Source: Helicoverpa zea
Taxonomy: Eukaryota > Arthropoda > Insecta > Lepidoptera > Noctuidae
Assembly: GCF_022581195.2 (NCBI RefSeq)
Contig: NC_061458.1
Location: 8,184,001 to 8,248,000 of the forward strand
Reading direction: 5' to 3'
DNA length: 64,000 nucleotides
Shown: positions 26,006-38,734 of the stretch, one piece after another
Layout of the letters: each line of letters starts with the position of its first letter
How positions within the stretch are numbered: the first letter of the stretch is position 1
Notes under the pieces: generated by a model
Told to the model about the DNA's origin: nothing
What the model saw: the letters and a program-made list of their open reading frames with translations, nothing else
The model's database searches: none
Made by a program: the position numbers and the translations under genes

Positions 26006-29000
26006 TTGGATGTGGGAAATTAATTAGGAGGTATTAATAAGTCCATTTATAACTTTGTATTTTGCTATAAATATACTTTCTCTTTTATGTATTTTTTGTA
26101 AATATTATCAAATATAATTAAGAGTATTTAACAAAAGAAGTAACCAAATGACTTACTCGCTTTAACACTCCAAATTAATGGAGCTGTCAAGCTGTGAAAA
26201 ATGATAAGACTCTTGAAGGTTACAAATCTGGAGTCGTGTAAATCAGACTTAAAATAAATAGGTTTTACACAATTTAGCAAGTTTTTAAAGCCTAAGAAAA
26301 TCAGTGGACAGTGTTAGGCGTTTTATTTTTACCTCAGTTCCGAAGACAAATTGCCAGCGATAAAACAAGTCGTCACGGTAAATACTTGCTCTGATGTACT
26401 CTGAATACCGGGTTTCGCTACGGAGATTAGCACAGCTTCAGCCTCAGGGTGAACATTAATAATCTCTTTCAACAGAGAAAACAGAGCACGAATATTATAT
26501 TGTTATCTGATTCGTACGAAAAAGGTTCCGGGTTCTATATAATAGCAGTTTATGGATAAAGCAACAGATATTCGAATTGCATGTTAATAATGAGATTTTC
26601 ATATATCTGTGTGCAACCGATACAAAACAATAAATTACCATTTAAATAAGTACTGCAAATATAAATGAACGTACAATGGCGTACAATACAGACATGCAAT
26701 GTTCCAATTTCACGTATAAAACATAACTCTACAAAGTTGAGTGTTGGTCTAACCGACTTAATTATGGTTTATTAATGGAAATATTATATGTTCTCTTTAA
26801 TTTTCTCGATTGCATCAATGGCTTTTAATGGAATATGGTTATCGTAGTTTCTGGGTATTGTAGCTTTCATTTATTCCTGACTGTTAAACGATTTTTCTAT
26901 AGAAAAGTTCGAAGAATCTGAAGTAAACAAAAGAATGTATCTATGGAAAACTAAATTGGAGCAAAACAGAGAACAATAGCTGTCATCTTGTAAGGTAAGG
27001 TCCACATTTTTTTTATCTAGCACCCGTGGTTTTTCAATAAGATAAACATTAGCCTGGTTTATACTTGTGATTAGAGTACGGTAACCAATTAGTTGTTATT
27101 ACAAGTTTTATTGCTTTCCGATACCCACTCAAGCAATAAGGAAAAGTTTGTCAAAAGTGATGTCCCTAAAACGTATTCTCCGGATATCTGGCTGTTGTCA
27201 CCCCAAGGTGCCCAAGGATTTGTGTGAAGCAAAGAAAAAACTTTTAATTAGTTTGCGCTTCAAATCAAGTTTTGAAAGGTAGCAGCGCTTTTATGCTTTC
27301 ACAGGGACTTGTTTTGAATAAGCCTGAAACCACTTTACCAAAACCGATGAATATTTTAAAATGGGCAAAGTTGTTTTGAAATTTCAAGTGCGTAAATACC
27401 TTTTTAGTTTTTGGCCGAACCTGGATTCTGTTTTGCTTTGTGTGCCAATAAATAAATCAATTTGAGCTGCTTACCATCCGGTGCAAGTCGTAAAAGTCGG
27501 CAGACGAAAGGGTAACAGTTGTGCTAATAGATAGTACGATTGGCACAATGCCATGTGCTACACAACTATGTCACCAAATCAAAATACTTTGGAAATAATT
27601 GAACCTTCCTCTGTTTACTTTGTAGTTCGAACACGTGATTTATGTGGCTTTAACATGTCAATATTATAACCAATTCTGTTTTGGCCTTACTCCAGTAATT
27701 CAGGTCTCCGTGTTTTAATAAAAACCGACGGTATTTTTCGTTTACGAGGTTTTTCCTGAACAAATAGGGGATGTTTCTGGGAATAACCCAACTACCGCAA
27801 AATATGATACACGATAAATAAAATTGTATCTCGTGCTGTAGACGGGACCTCTTTTGTACGACATTTTTTTGGATCTGAATACATTTTTTGGTTGAAACAG
27901 TTTTCACCACAGTGGTTGAATGAAAACGAAATAAAAAGGGGTTATTTCGTTTTCAATTCATAAAAAATGAGGAACAAGAACTTCATTCAGAGCATATATT
28001 CTGAAAAGACATATGATATTTTTGTGTCATTATACTCTTAATAGGCCCGTATCATGCAATAACCTTTTAGCTACATAAGTCTTTCTCAATGCATTCAACT
28101 TGTATGTTTATACTTAAGCAAAGTTACAGCATATTCACTACTGAGAGTAATTTATAGTAGTTTTATAACATACTTCAACTAATGGAGGATATAATGAAAG
28201 TTACGTGCTCCGTACAGGAGTTCTTAGTAATGCGTGTATGAGTAAGATGAAGAGGGAAAAAACGTTAAGTCTTGCGATAGAGGCGATACAAACTTTATTA
28301 GATATTGCGAACTGTACTTTAAACGATGCCTACTAAGTCGAGACTTTTCCTAGAGTTCTTTTTTATTTTGAATTTATTTACATGTGGAGTTGTTTATATT
28401 TTTTCTATGCACTGATGTCAGGTCTTTTTATTATGTGTGGGCGCCAACGAGAAAAGTGATTTGGATTGACTCTTATTTATTTCATTTTGAAGCTGAAACT
28501 TGATAGTGATGGATACGTAGGGAGGTACAATGTATCTTTCATTTCCCCACACATAGAAGGAAGTATGTAAATACGTTATGAGCAAGTGTTGCAAACTCAT
28601 AGCTCTGCAGTAGATTTCTTGGATACCCGGTTTTATATTACATGAATTTATCACATGCAACTGGGCAAACTGGAAATAAAATATTAAAGTCCTATTGCAG
28701 GAACTGTGGGCTTGCACACTCTGAGTACATTGCATCTCATCTTGCATAGAAATAGAATCTGCGTATAGAATGGTTTTTAACATAATATGAAAGGAGTCAA
28801 GTCTTCACACTCAGGCATTCTTCTATGATAGAATTTAATGGCAATGGTTGCGTACCGTAACTTAAGAAATGTTACATATTTTGCTGAACATAATATTAGC
28901 AACAAGTCGCATACAAAAAAAAAAAATAGATAGAAAGTGTGGTTACGTTGCGGCTTGTGGACTTACGTTCATTCACTCACACCGTAAATGAGTAAATATT

Positions 29001-29330
29001 AAGAGTGACAGCAATTAAGAATTCTGTGAAAAGTGATCACAAATCCTTTATTTCTAAAAAAAATATCTCCGAACACTCTAGAGTGAAAAGGTCAAAAGGC
29101 ATTTTGCCTAGGATCTTTTTTATAGATTTGTATTGGGTTAATGTAAACACAAGCTAACAGAAAACTACTTTCATTCCTACCAAAGTCACAGCTACTTTGG
29201 GCAAGTATTTGTTATTTCTTATCTGTAGTGGACAGCTCGGTAAGCCAATACTTAATCTCAAAACAATACAATGTGAGCTTGAACTACACAATTCCCTTTT
29301 GTCACTTACAACGCAGAAAAAAGGCTTTCT
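26006..29330. other. AT-rich noncoding stretch
   Basis: No supported gene. The minus-strand frame of 121 codons at 28418-28783 and others have no recognisable domain or signal. No repeat structure was recognised. Confidence 0.5.
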
Positions 29331-29334
29331 TTAA

Positions 29335-29451
29335 GGCCGTGTTCAAACCAAACTGACTGTCGGCCGCCGAATGTGAGCCAGCTCACTGTGAGCCCCAGTG
29401 TAAACGTGAAAGTAAATGGTATAATGGTATCAGTTTGGTTTGAAGTCAGCC
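29335..29451. mobile_element. MITE, Harbinger-like, 117 bp
   Basis: The ends are ggccgtgttcaaaccaaact and, reversed, ggctgacttcaaaccaaact. TAA flanks both sides (29332-29334 and 29452-29454). The terminal motif GTTCAAACCAAAC and inner gtcggccgccga recall the larger Harbinger element at 25181-26002, so it is probably a short relative mobilised by the same transposase. Confidence 0.8.
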
Positions 29452-29993
29452 TAAGAAATAAGAAAGGATCGGAAGTCACCAACTTTAACATTTTACACAG
29501 GGTTATTAATATGACGCGACATTGAAATGACTATGTTTCTTAAAGAAATAAGTTTATTATGTTACGAATGCTTTAGTAAGTTTCCTTCTAGTTATGCCTA
29601 TATCCTGAGGGCAAAACGACCTTTCTCCAAGTACTTGTGACGTAATAGAGTTGCCTACACCGAGACAAGAATTTATTATGTATGTGCAAAATTCAGGGTT
29701 ACAACTTCAATGGTATAACATAAAACAAAACTTTGCCCACTGTGGAGTTAATAACAAGGAGGTAATGTTGCCACAACAAATGTTGCTCTGCCTTAATTAA
29801 ATTGTTATAATCGCCGCCTGCAATAATAAGATAAAAGTATTTAATTACGAAGGGTTATAACTACGCACGTTATGAAGGCACACCTGTGACCCCACAAAAA
29901 TAATTGATATATTTCTGGAAAGGTTCCCTATATGATGTGTTATCTTAATATTTTTACTTAGTGGAAGAAATTATATAGGAAAGAACGACTTAC

Positions 29994-30084
29994 CTTTATA
30001 CATGTTACCTACGGCTAAAGCTTGAAGTGCGGTTACACCTAGTTCTAGCCATCTAAGGCCCCTTAAAACCCAACGCTTGCTCAT
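29994..30084 (-). CDS. First coding exon of an unknown host gene
   Basis: On the minus strand an ATG at 30084 opens 30 codons plus one base and ends at a strong splice donor (tataaag|gtaagtcg), phase 1. The peptide starts MSKRWVLRGLRWLELG and continues VTALQALAVGNMYK: a basic start followed by a hydrophobic stretch, which suits a membrane or secreted protein. I do not recognise the family. The following exons would lie to the left on the minus strand, but none could be identified in 10-29.9 kb, so the intron is long or the exons small. The clean codon use and the donor make it better than a chance frame, though still unproven. Confidence 0.4.
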
Positions 30085-30089
30085 CGTTT

Positions 30090-31530
30090 TGACTGACTCG
30101 ACAAACACCAGTCAGTTCGTTAAATCGTGAACAAATTGTATAGCAACGTACGTTGTCAACCGTCACGTCTTCACGTTGCATCCTTAGATCTTCTAGTCAA
30201 GTCTGTCACTCCAAACACGTTTTTAGCAAGTCTTTTAGAAGCCAGTGAGGTTTCATGGACAGCGATTTGTCCGGCAAGTCAGTACATACATGACGTGCTT
30301 GAACATCGCGTTCGTATTGCATTTCAGGGGTTACGCAATTTTGGCTTTTAACACAACAGTGTATTTTTTATTAATTAATTGCTCCGATGCATGTGGCAAA
30401 TTATACAGGTACTATTAAGTAAGATGGTAAGTATTTTCATAAATAGCAGCGTTCTTTTTCATATCTGGAATTATGATCAGTTTAAAATTTCATAGTAGGT
30501 ACAGCTTTTACCTTATTTTTATTTTACAGAAGAATTAAATGAACATTCCCGGAATTTCACATATTAATAAAAATATGAACCTGCAATATCGCTGTGCATC
30601 GTAACAATTTATTTGTCAGATATAAAGGTACCGTAACTTCGTTTGTATAATATCTGCAATACAGTGAGGACAACATTCCCCCAAGCACGACATCACAGTT
30701 AAAAGCTCGTATAAAATAAAACAAGAAAGCTATCCGCTTGTTTGATTTATTTGGCAGTGATTGAGTTACAATGCTGTCAGCTGCCAAGTGTGACTGGAAA
30801 AGCATTGTAACTTGAATTTTATTTAACCATTCATCAAAATGACTGGGCGACAAATTGCGTGACAGTAATATTGTTATTTCGGAGAAGAACCCCGAGGAAA
30901 ACACTTTCGGAGTCCTAACGACAAACGAAACATGAAACTTTTCAAATACATTATAATGAAATATGGCGAAAAGTTGATCCCTGCCGCGTCGACAGTTCAA
31001 ATATTTGCATTTTTGTATTTATTCTTTTTGCAACATTTTCTGCCAGAGTAAAATTATCAACATGCGGTGTAGGTCGAAATGGTTTCAGCGAAAATATTGT
31101 ATTTTCCATGTATGAGTTACGTAGACATTTTATACGTCGTCTCATATTTATATGCAAATAAGAATTTACAGCATTCTGTAATTAATTCGAATTGGACATG
31201 AACTCATGCACCTGAATTCATGGGAGGAGAAAATTCACATAGTTAAAATATTATAAAAATCATATTCGATTTTTTTGTCAATAAAGTATATAAGTTACGG
31301 CTTTTTATCATTGTTTTTTTCTGATTCCAGATATTTGTAAGAAAATAAATCAACATTAAAAAGAAAATTGTTTCGGTATCTTTTACGGTACCATTATTTT
31401 ATTTAAATTCTTATTGAAACCATTTTACCCTTCGAATGGCTCACAATACATTTCCGGGACCTACCTTTATTCAAATGTCAACATAGTACAAACATGGCCA
31501 AAATTAAAACACGGATTCCCTTTTTTGTCA
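30090..31530. other. Noncoding stretch upstream of the candidate exon
   Basis: 30090-30360 would be the 5' flank of the candidate minus-strand gene and is richer in GC than what follows. No other feature supported. The 147-codon minus frame at 30557-31000 shows no domain. Confidence 0.4.
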
Positions 31531-31965
31531 TTCATTGGAACCGTTTTGTGAGTATTCGAGCACACCCTTTCGCCTATCGCGCGGTATATTAACCGGAGTT
31601 TGATGTTCACTGTTGAATAAGAAAAATGTTCCTAATATAAGTTATTTATTTGTATGTCTTGTAAGTGGTGGAATAGTTGTGCCTTAGTAAAACTTTTAAT
31701 TAAGCCATGTGAATATGAACATATAGCAGCGATAAAGAATGGAATATACTTAACTGTTAAAATGAAGACTATATGATGTCACGTATTTTTAACACTCCGT
31801 AAGACTAAAAAATCGTCAATCCTCAATCCGTTTTAAGCAAGCACAGTGATTAACGATCCTGTGTGAGAAAAGGTCTGCAGTGGGACGTAAGCTGATGCTG
31901 ATGATAATGACACTTTGAAGCAAGATGTAAGTCCATTACAAACACAACCACTGACTTTAGGATTC
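31530..31965 (+). repeat. Local tandem duplication, copy 1
   Basis: The stretch around 31550-31612 (cgttttgtgagtattcgagc, then accctttcgcctatcgcgcgg and tttgatgttcactgttg) recurs at 32180-32255, followed in both by gttatttatttgtatg and later by tttgaagcaaga...acaaacacaacca. The unit is about 440 bases. Its right part holds a SINE-like end (31870-31912, gtctgcagtgggacgtaagctgatgctgatga). Confidence 0.75.
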
Positions 31966-32167
31966 ACTAGCCGTTTTCCCACGGTTTCACCCGCGTCCCG
32001 TGAGAGCTACTGCCCGCACCGAGATAAAATATAGCCTATGTTACTCGCAGATAATATAGCTTTCTAATGGCGAAAGAATATTTTAAATCGGTCCAGTAGT
32101 TTTTGAGTTTATCCATTACAACCAAACAAACAAACAAAGTTTTCCTCTTTATAATATTAGTATAGAT
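31965..32167 (+). repeat. RTE-type LINE 3' tail
   Basis: The segment runs from ttcactagccgttttcccac through gataaaatatagcctatgtt, aaatcggtccagtagttttt and accaaacaaacaaacaaag to ataatattagtatagat. This is the common 3' end of RTE-type LINEs in Lepidoptera. Only about 200 bases are present; the coding part is missing. It sits exactly between the two copies of the local duplication. Confidence 0.8.
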
Positions 32168-32880
32168 TCATTCATTTGAATCGTTTTGTGAGTATTTGAG
32201 CGCACCCTTTCGCCTATCGCGCGGTGTATTTACCGGAATTTGATGTTCACTGTTGGATTTCCGTGGCTACGACCACCTCTGTGCCAACCGTCCCCTCGTA
32301 TCCGGACTTGGGTGAGCAGAGTTAGAGATGTTACTGAAGTATTGGGACTGAAAATTGTTGGTAGTGTTGTTATTTATTTGTATGTTTTGTAAATTGTGGT
32401 GGAATAGTGGTAGGTATCTTCTTTATCTTAGGGATTGACATTTTTTAGGGTTCCGTACCCAAAAGGTAAAACGGGACCCTATTGTTTTCGCTTCTCCGTC
32501 CGTCCGTCCGTCCGTCCGTCTGTCACCAGGCTATATCTCATGAACCGTGATAGTTAGAGAGCTGAAATTTTCACAGATGATGTATTATTGTTGCTGCTAT
32601 AACAACAAATACTGAAAACTAGAATTAAATTAATATTTCGGGGGGCTCCCATACAACAAACGTGATTTTTTGTCCGTTTTATAAATCGGTACGGAACCCT
32701 TCGTGCGCGAGTCCGACTCGCACTTGGCCGGTTTTTACTTAGTCATTTTAATATTGAACTGTTCAAATTATGCGTATGGTGGTCTGTTATCGTTTTTACT
32801 CCACCAGACTTGAAAAGCCGGGAATCCTCAAACAATCTTTGAAGCAAGACAAACACAACCATAGATTTTTTGATTCATGA
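32168..32880 (+). repeat. Local tandem duplication, copy 2, with insertions
   Basis: Second copy of the unit at 31530-31965, made longer by an insertion at about 32256-32345 and by the dispersed repeat at 32445-32738. The last shared part is gaagcaagacaaacacaacc at about 32841-32860. Confidence 0.7.
32445..32738 (+). repeat. Widespread lepidopteran dispersed repeat with (cgtc)n
   Basis: It starts tttagggttccgtacccaaa, holds a tccg microsatellite at about 32495-32521, ctatatctcatgaaccgtga, ttttcacagatgatgta, and ends agtccgactcgcacttggcc ggttttt. This repeat is very common in moth and butterfly genomes. A diverged minus-strand copy is at 61081-61266. I cannot assign a superfamily with certainty. 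Confidence 0.8.
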
Positions 32881-35800
32881 ACACATAATTTTCGTAGGTT
32901 TCAACAATATTGGTCTGCCGCGAAAATGCATGAAGCATTTAGAGTAAATTAATATATCCATTTTTTAAAAGCATGTTAAAAAAAGATAGACTGCGCTAGT
33001 TGTTCGGTTTCAAAACGATTTGATTTATTTTGTAAACTTTATATAATTTGTGCTATAATAAAATTGTACAACAAAATAAATGCTTCCCTTCAACTCGTTC
33101 TCTATATTCTCGAAATGGTTCTACGAAAAAGGTGCGTATTACTGCTGTAGTCAGCTTTTCAGTATGAACATAAATACATTAAAAATATACTGAGAAAAAC
33201 TTCTCGGAACTTGGAATGCATATCATTTATAAATTATTAATGAGGCGTGTTATAATTTCAGATTCGAATATCGAATATGCCGAAATCATTCTGTTAACTT
33301 TTACCAAAAGTTCAACACTCGGTACCTATTACCTGGTAAGCGTGTGGATTTTCTACAGGCACCCTAGACGTTTACCAAAGTTTTATACGCTAAATACGAA
33401 GAACGCTTAAGGGCTTGTTCTCACACCTCCAATCAAAGTTCACAGAGTCTCCCACCTGCAGACAAGGAGTTTGGCAGCCACTTGTAAATTAACTTCTCTT
33501 AAACAAACATGTAACTTTGGCTTCAATCAATTAAGGTAACAGACGACTTTATAGGACTTCCAGTGTGTTGTTTGTTCCAGTACTTTCTTGAGATATTACT
33601 AAGACTTAGAAAGGCTGTTGTACAATGAGGGTAAGTGTTTCATGTAAAAGGACTACTGTAATGAGTACTAACAAGCTTCATTTGTTTTTTGCTTTTTCTT
33701 CAGTAAAGAGACTACTTCCTTGTACCAAGCAACTTGTTTATTTCATAATAAGATATAGTGCCGATGGAAAATTAAATTAAACGTCATTATGCCCCTTAAT
33801 AAAAATTTAATTCATTAATGTCTTTTGAAAGTGTTATTGAAAAGAGATTTACCATAATTTCCCCGTGTACTTTCTCATGTCAGCCCCTAAAAGTCGACCT
33901 TTCAAGTAACGGCAGAAAAATGGTAATTTTATTTGAAGCGCCTAGTCCAGAGTGGTTACAGTAACGCTGAACACATATAAAATCTCGGTCCCCGTTTATT
34001 CCGAGCTAGTAATGAAAAAACTTTCAAATGAGCTGGCTGTCCATAAGCTTTAAAATTCAAGTATTTTAATTTAAATACCTCGTTTGCAGTTTTTTTAAGC
34101 TGTCGTTAACGTTGCGTGTTGGTGTAATTTTCATGGAAACACTAGCTGTTGGCTGTGCTGACTTTTGTATAAAAAGGCTATAGAAAGCACTGGATGTTAT
34201 TTTTAATTCAGTTCCTTTTGGAATTTATCAGTAGTGCTGCTCAAAGCTGGAATTACTACTTTTAATTACTTTAAAACTAAATGAATCACTACTGAATGTA
34301 TATTTACAGTATAAAAAAGGCTTTAGCTGTGGTGTATTGAACAAAAAACAAAATAGAATTTCTGCTCAAAGATCTAATGAGCTTAACTGCAAACCATAAC
34401 AATTTTTTATCATTATTATTTATTTAAATGTTCTACTAAAATAATACGAATCTCTTTAATACACTAGAAGGAGGAGTACTTAAGCTCATGCCCCCGTGAC
34501 TGTTATTCAAACACTCCGCACCTTTCTTTGGGAACAACAATATTTACTCCTCATCGAGTTATATACCTACTTCTTAAGTTACCCGGAGAGAAAAGGAATT
34601 GTGTACTTAAGCATGAATCACGGAAATGTAAGTAATGTGATCTTACTTCGTGCTTACTTGAACACTGTGTAAGTTGAAATGTTTGTGAATTTGTGTGTTT
34701 GTTAATCAATTTTGTGTGAATAGTTTTGATTCGCTACTGTACTATTTGGAACTGTTTTGTTTTAAAAGTGTTTATAGGCAAGTATTTGAATTAGGGTTTT
34801 TACAAAGAAATTATGTTATTTAATAATGAATGAGAAGATCTATAGATACCTAATTACAGGCTTGTGTTTTGACTATAGATTCCACAAAGTTAATCAATCC
34901 CAAAATGGACGCTGAAGGTCAATATTTAAGCAGAATATTGTGATTGGCTGTCTTAGAAACACAACGTGAATATATCAAAATAAAAATAATTGAGACATTT
35001 ATTATTTGGATCTCATCAAAACCTTCAAAACACATATGGCAACTAACATGCAATATAAAATTAATTGGCGAATTGATGAAGTCAAACATCTTTGTAATAC
35101 GGAACCAGTGACGTCACGGACATAGGCGGAGAAGCTTCCCTTTAGTGGGGCTTTTGTAACGAAGGTACAGAGACCGCTCTGAGTGCTTTTGCCTGATGAA
35201 ATTTGTAAGCGAATGATAGCGAGATAGTTTACGAGAAACGGTAATTGACGGAAATATCCGATGGAAAGTGGAAGGCCTTTTATTTTTGTGTTTTTTATTT
35301 TATACTGTAAATGAATGAAATGGATTGTTTGATAAAGTAGCTCAAGCAGTTTTTATTCCTGTTTATCTAAATTTTTATCCATGATTATTTAATTGGTTAA
35401 TTGTTCCACGTAAATTAATAATTAATTAATCGTATTAATTAGTTGAGAGAAATGCAAATGATACATAAATATAAAAATACAATTAACTAAAAACAACACT
35501 AAGAGTCGACATAAACCATGCGATAATATATTATTCATGTAATAGCCTAGAAATACCTATGGATTTTCGAATTATTTCATTAATTCTCAGTTACTCTCCA
35601 AATAGTCGAACAAAAATAGTCAAACCTTAAAAAACTTAGCAGAAAACTTAAAGAAACGTAAGCTCTCTTATTTCCCATCTATGATTGTTAATGCATTCTG
35701 CACCTCTTTCCATACAAACTATGAATTGTACACGGATTAAACCTCTCCACGAATGCTATACTCGACCAAACGTAACAGTGATAAAATTTATTCGGAGCCT

Positions 35801-35891
35801 ACAGCCTACGCTCGAATATCCATAGGACCACAACCTCGTATTACCCAGCTGTGCCGAACCTTGTACTGTCATTCGAATTGGAGAATGCTTA
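32881..35891. other. AT-rich noncoding stretch
   Basis: No supported gene. At 33408-33430 a run TTAA-gggcttgttctcacacc looks like one end of a Harbinger-like MITE, but I found no matching second end. Confidence 0.45.
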
Positions 35892-36086
35892 GGGCACCCG
35901 CATACAGCATACTAAACAGTCGGCCGACAGTTGCCCGATTATTGTAAATAAATTCAAACAAAGTTTGGAATTGATCTGATACCGTCCGACCTGACATTGT
36001 TACGCGTAGACTTCCATTCATTTCGATACTGATTTACGAGCCCGAATAATGTCGGCTGATTAAAATTTTATAGTGTACGTGTGCTC
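35892..36086. mobile_element. MITE, Harbinger-like, 195 bp
   Basis: TTA stands on both sides (35889-35891 and 36087-36089). The left end is gggcacccgcatacagcat followed by agtcggccgacagtt. The right end reversed is gagcacacgtacactataaa followed by cagccgacatt. The inverted ends are about 40 bases with some divergence. It shares its terminal motif with 20838-21051 and 36112-36304. Confidence 0.75.
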
Positions 36087-36111
36087 TTAAAGTACCTACA
36101 TTGCTGCATTA

Positions 36112-36304
36112 ACAGTTGGTCGGCAGTTGGTCTGATAGAAAAGAAATCAACAAAAGTTTTGAGTCGCTCTGATCGTTCGCCCGGTAGTTGAAAAAAAATC
36201 GTAAGTGCGTCGTTAAGGGCGTATACCATTCATTTCCATACTGATTTATGAGCTCTAACAAACTGTCAGGCGACTAAAAGTTTGCAGTGTACGGGTAGGT
36301 CCTC
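36112..36304. mobile_element. MITE, same family, left end shortened
   Basis: The right end (gcgactaaaagtttgcagtg, then tacgggtaggtcctc, then TTA at 36305-36307) matches the family at 35892-36086. The left side begins at acagttggtcggcagttgg, which corresponds to an internal position, so about 25 terminal bases are missing. TTA at 36109-36111 flanks it. Two copies of one family in a row suggest a preferred target. Confidence 0.6.
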
Positions 36305-36307
36305 TTA

Positions 36308-37880
36308 GGCAACGTTGCCGAACAAACCTTGCATAGATAACTGCTGTTTACGTATCGAGCCCTTCCGGCGGCCGTGTTCCGAACCTTAGTGTCCACAGCT
36401 TAGAGTGTGTAGCTCAACTGTTTGGGTACGGGGTTTCTGTGAATCGAATAGGATCCTTTACATAGCAGTAAAATTAAAGAAATTATTGTGGAATAGTTTG
36501 CTGTGAAAAGTAAAATTATTTAAATCTTAATTGACGGTTAAACTGATAAATACCTAATTTCATTCATAGTATCTTATTTTAGGAGGCAGAACTACATAAG
36601 GTGCTTCATTGAAAAAAAAAACAGTTTCGTAGAAAATGAAAATGCAACATAATTTATTTCATGTACACTTGTACAGTGACAAAAATACCTAGATTTTTTT
36701 TTTTTCGAAAACTAGTTTTTTTTTGTCAAAAAGTTCTTATCTCTTGCAAGTACGTTGTTTTTTTTGGTTGAAAACAAGTAGTTTTTTGTTAAATTAAAAC
36801 GTTCATGTGGTGAGTAAATGTTTTACTATGTACCTATAGAACTGCTATTCAGAAAAACAGAAAGTATGATAATGACGAGTCCTACGAGTCAATAAAGAGT
36901 TTTATCGAAAACGTTCAGGTACATGCATGTGTTCATAAAAGCCAAGTATTTTCTTTTAAATCACGTTTCAAAAGCGGCTGGCATTCATTTCAGCGCAAAA
37001 ACTGAAATAATCTTACAATGAAAATCAGACTGAGCTGTAATGAGGACGTTGAAAAATTCATTTAGACTGCATATTTCAGTTTCTTTTTTGATAAAAATGG
37101 GAGGTAAAATTTTTGTTCTGAAACTGATGAGTATTTATTTTGTGGTCAAAGACCATATAAAGCAATACATACTAGGGATACCTACTACATGCATAGAGTA
37201 CATAATCATATTTTGTATGGAGCAATATTCTTATACATGGTAAGCTATCCAAAGTTTGTAGTCGGTTTTTGTTAACTATACAACTCATTCAATGGATGGC
37301 CTTCATACGGTTTATGACTCTAGATGTGAACACCAAAATTAAGTACCCAATATACCCAGTGTGTGTACTTACTACCAGTATTACCTTATTCATCAGAGTA
37401 CCTCCTAAACTAATTTGTTTGTTTGTTCTACTGCAATTACGTGAATTCCGTTAAAACAAACAACTGTTCGACTGTAGAAGTTTCAACTGCAAAACAGTTA
37501 AGTCCTCTTTTCAATTAGCTATTGTACTGAATAACGTTTTGCATGAATTTACGAAGCAAAATCATGTTATTTTAATCACGCTGACATATAATTCTTTATA
37601 TGTCTTACTGTATTATTCTTACTATTCCTTTGCATACACAATCTTCCACACGTTTAGTTATTTTAATTTAATTACGTTTCTTTGTCACTTTTATCGAAAA
37701 AATGAATTAGCAAGTTTACAGTTGAATACAAAGCGGTGCTTTTGAGTTAGGCGCTATCTATAGTCTACCTGTCATATCAACATATGTATGCCAACTTGCA
37801 AATTTATTTTGGCGCGGAAAAAACCTTTTTTTTAATATCTTTTTATCCACGTAATCGATGTGGTCCAAAATTTAATTATG
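36308..37880. other. AT-rich noncoding stretch
   Basis: No supported gene. T-rich homopolymer runs at 36698-36790. The frames at 37040-37243, 37269-37454 and 37539-37745 have no domain. Confidence 0.5.
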
Positions 37881-37885
37881 GAGCA

Positions 37886-38075
37886 TAGCAATTAGGTAGC
37901 AACTCTGGGTGAAAAAAAACACAATACTTTTGCGCAGTTTCTTCACACTGGAAAAAGTGACAGCCATCCTGATATCAGAATGGCTGTCACCTTTGGATGT
38001 GGAATGTCTTCAAAACCACGAGGGTAGCAATTGGTAGCAACTAATGGTAGCTGGTAGCAATTAGGTAGCAACTCT
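37886..38075. repeat. Palindrome between two identical direct repeats
   Basis: A 34-base near-perfect palindrome at 37957-37990 (gtgacagccatcctgatatc and its reverse, two mismatches) lies between two identical 21-base direct repeats at 37886-37906 and 38055-38075 (tagcaattaggtagcaactc, plus t). Partial copies of ggtagcaa are scattered at 38023-38060. The whole may be a small mobile element with a 21-base duplication, or a tandem repeat interrupted by one. Confidence 0.5.
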
Positions 38076-38734
38076 CTATATTATGTATTTCAAGAGGATC
38101 GTCACGTAATTACAAATCAATGAATGAACAAAACATAAGTCTAATTTTATTACAAAAGGGAGGTTTTAAATGGACTCGGCCGGTTTATTATTAAAATGTA
38201 TCGTGGGTGTTTTTGTGTACTTACATCCCTTTGAACTTAAAACTTCAGTCAAATGATTGAAAAGGTCTTAGGGTCATAAACTTATGGTGTAAGGACCTCT
38301 ATATTGCCTAAAGGTATTTTATGTCAAAGCAGTTTGTTAAGTAGAAAAATAAAAATAAATAAATTCTCTTTTATTCTCGCTTAACTAATTACAACTGGCA
38401 ATCCCATTTAGTTTTTAATGGAATAAAGTTTTGTTATTGCTCTTTCGCAGAATAAATAAGAATTTTTATTTGCTTTTTTGTTTATTTGTAGAATAAAAAA
38501 AAAATGTTATGTATAAAGAATACCTTTGCATTTTCAGTGGTACATTAGTGCTACATACTAATAAATAATGATTACGACTGTGCTTATTATTAAAAGTTTA
38601 ATGTTTATTAAACAATACAGAAAAAGTTTTTTTTTATCTTAAACTGCGTTTACTGGCGAACAGTTTTTGATAATTTCATATAATATTATCAGTTAAAAAA
38701 ATCGTGTAGGTAAACTTATTTCCTGAAAGTACTA

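Noticed and set aside
28418..28783. 121-codon minus-strand frame as exon of the gene starting at 30084
   Set aside because: No convincing acceptor or donor at its ends, low-complexity composition, and no link in phase with the candidate first exon.
32495..32521. CRISPR-like array
   Set aside because: The tccg units are a plain microsatellite inside a dispersed repeat, with no spacers; the window is eukaryotic.
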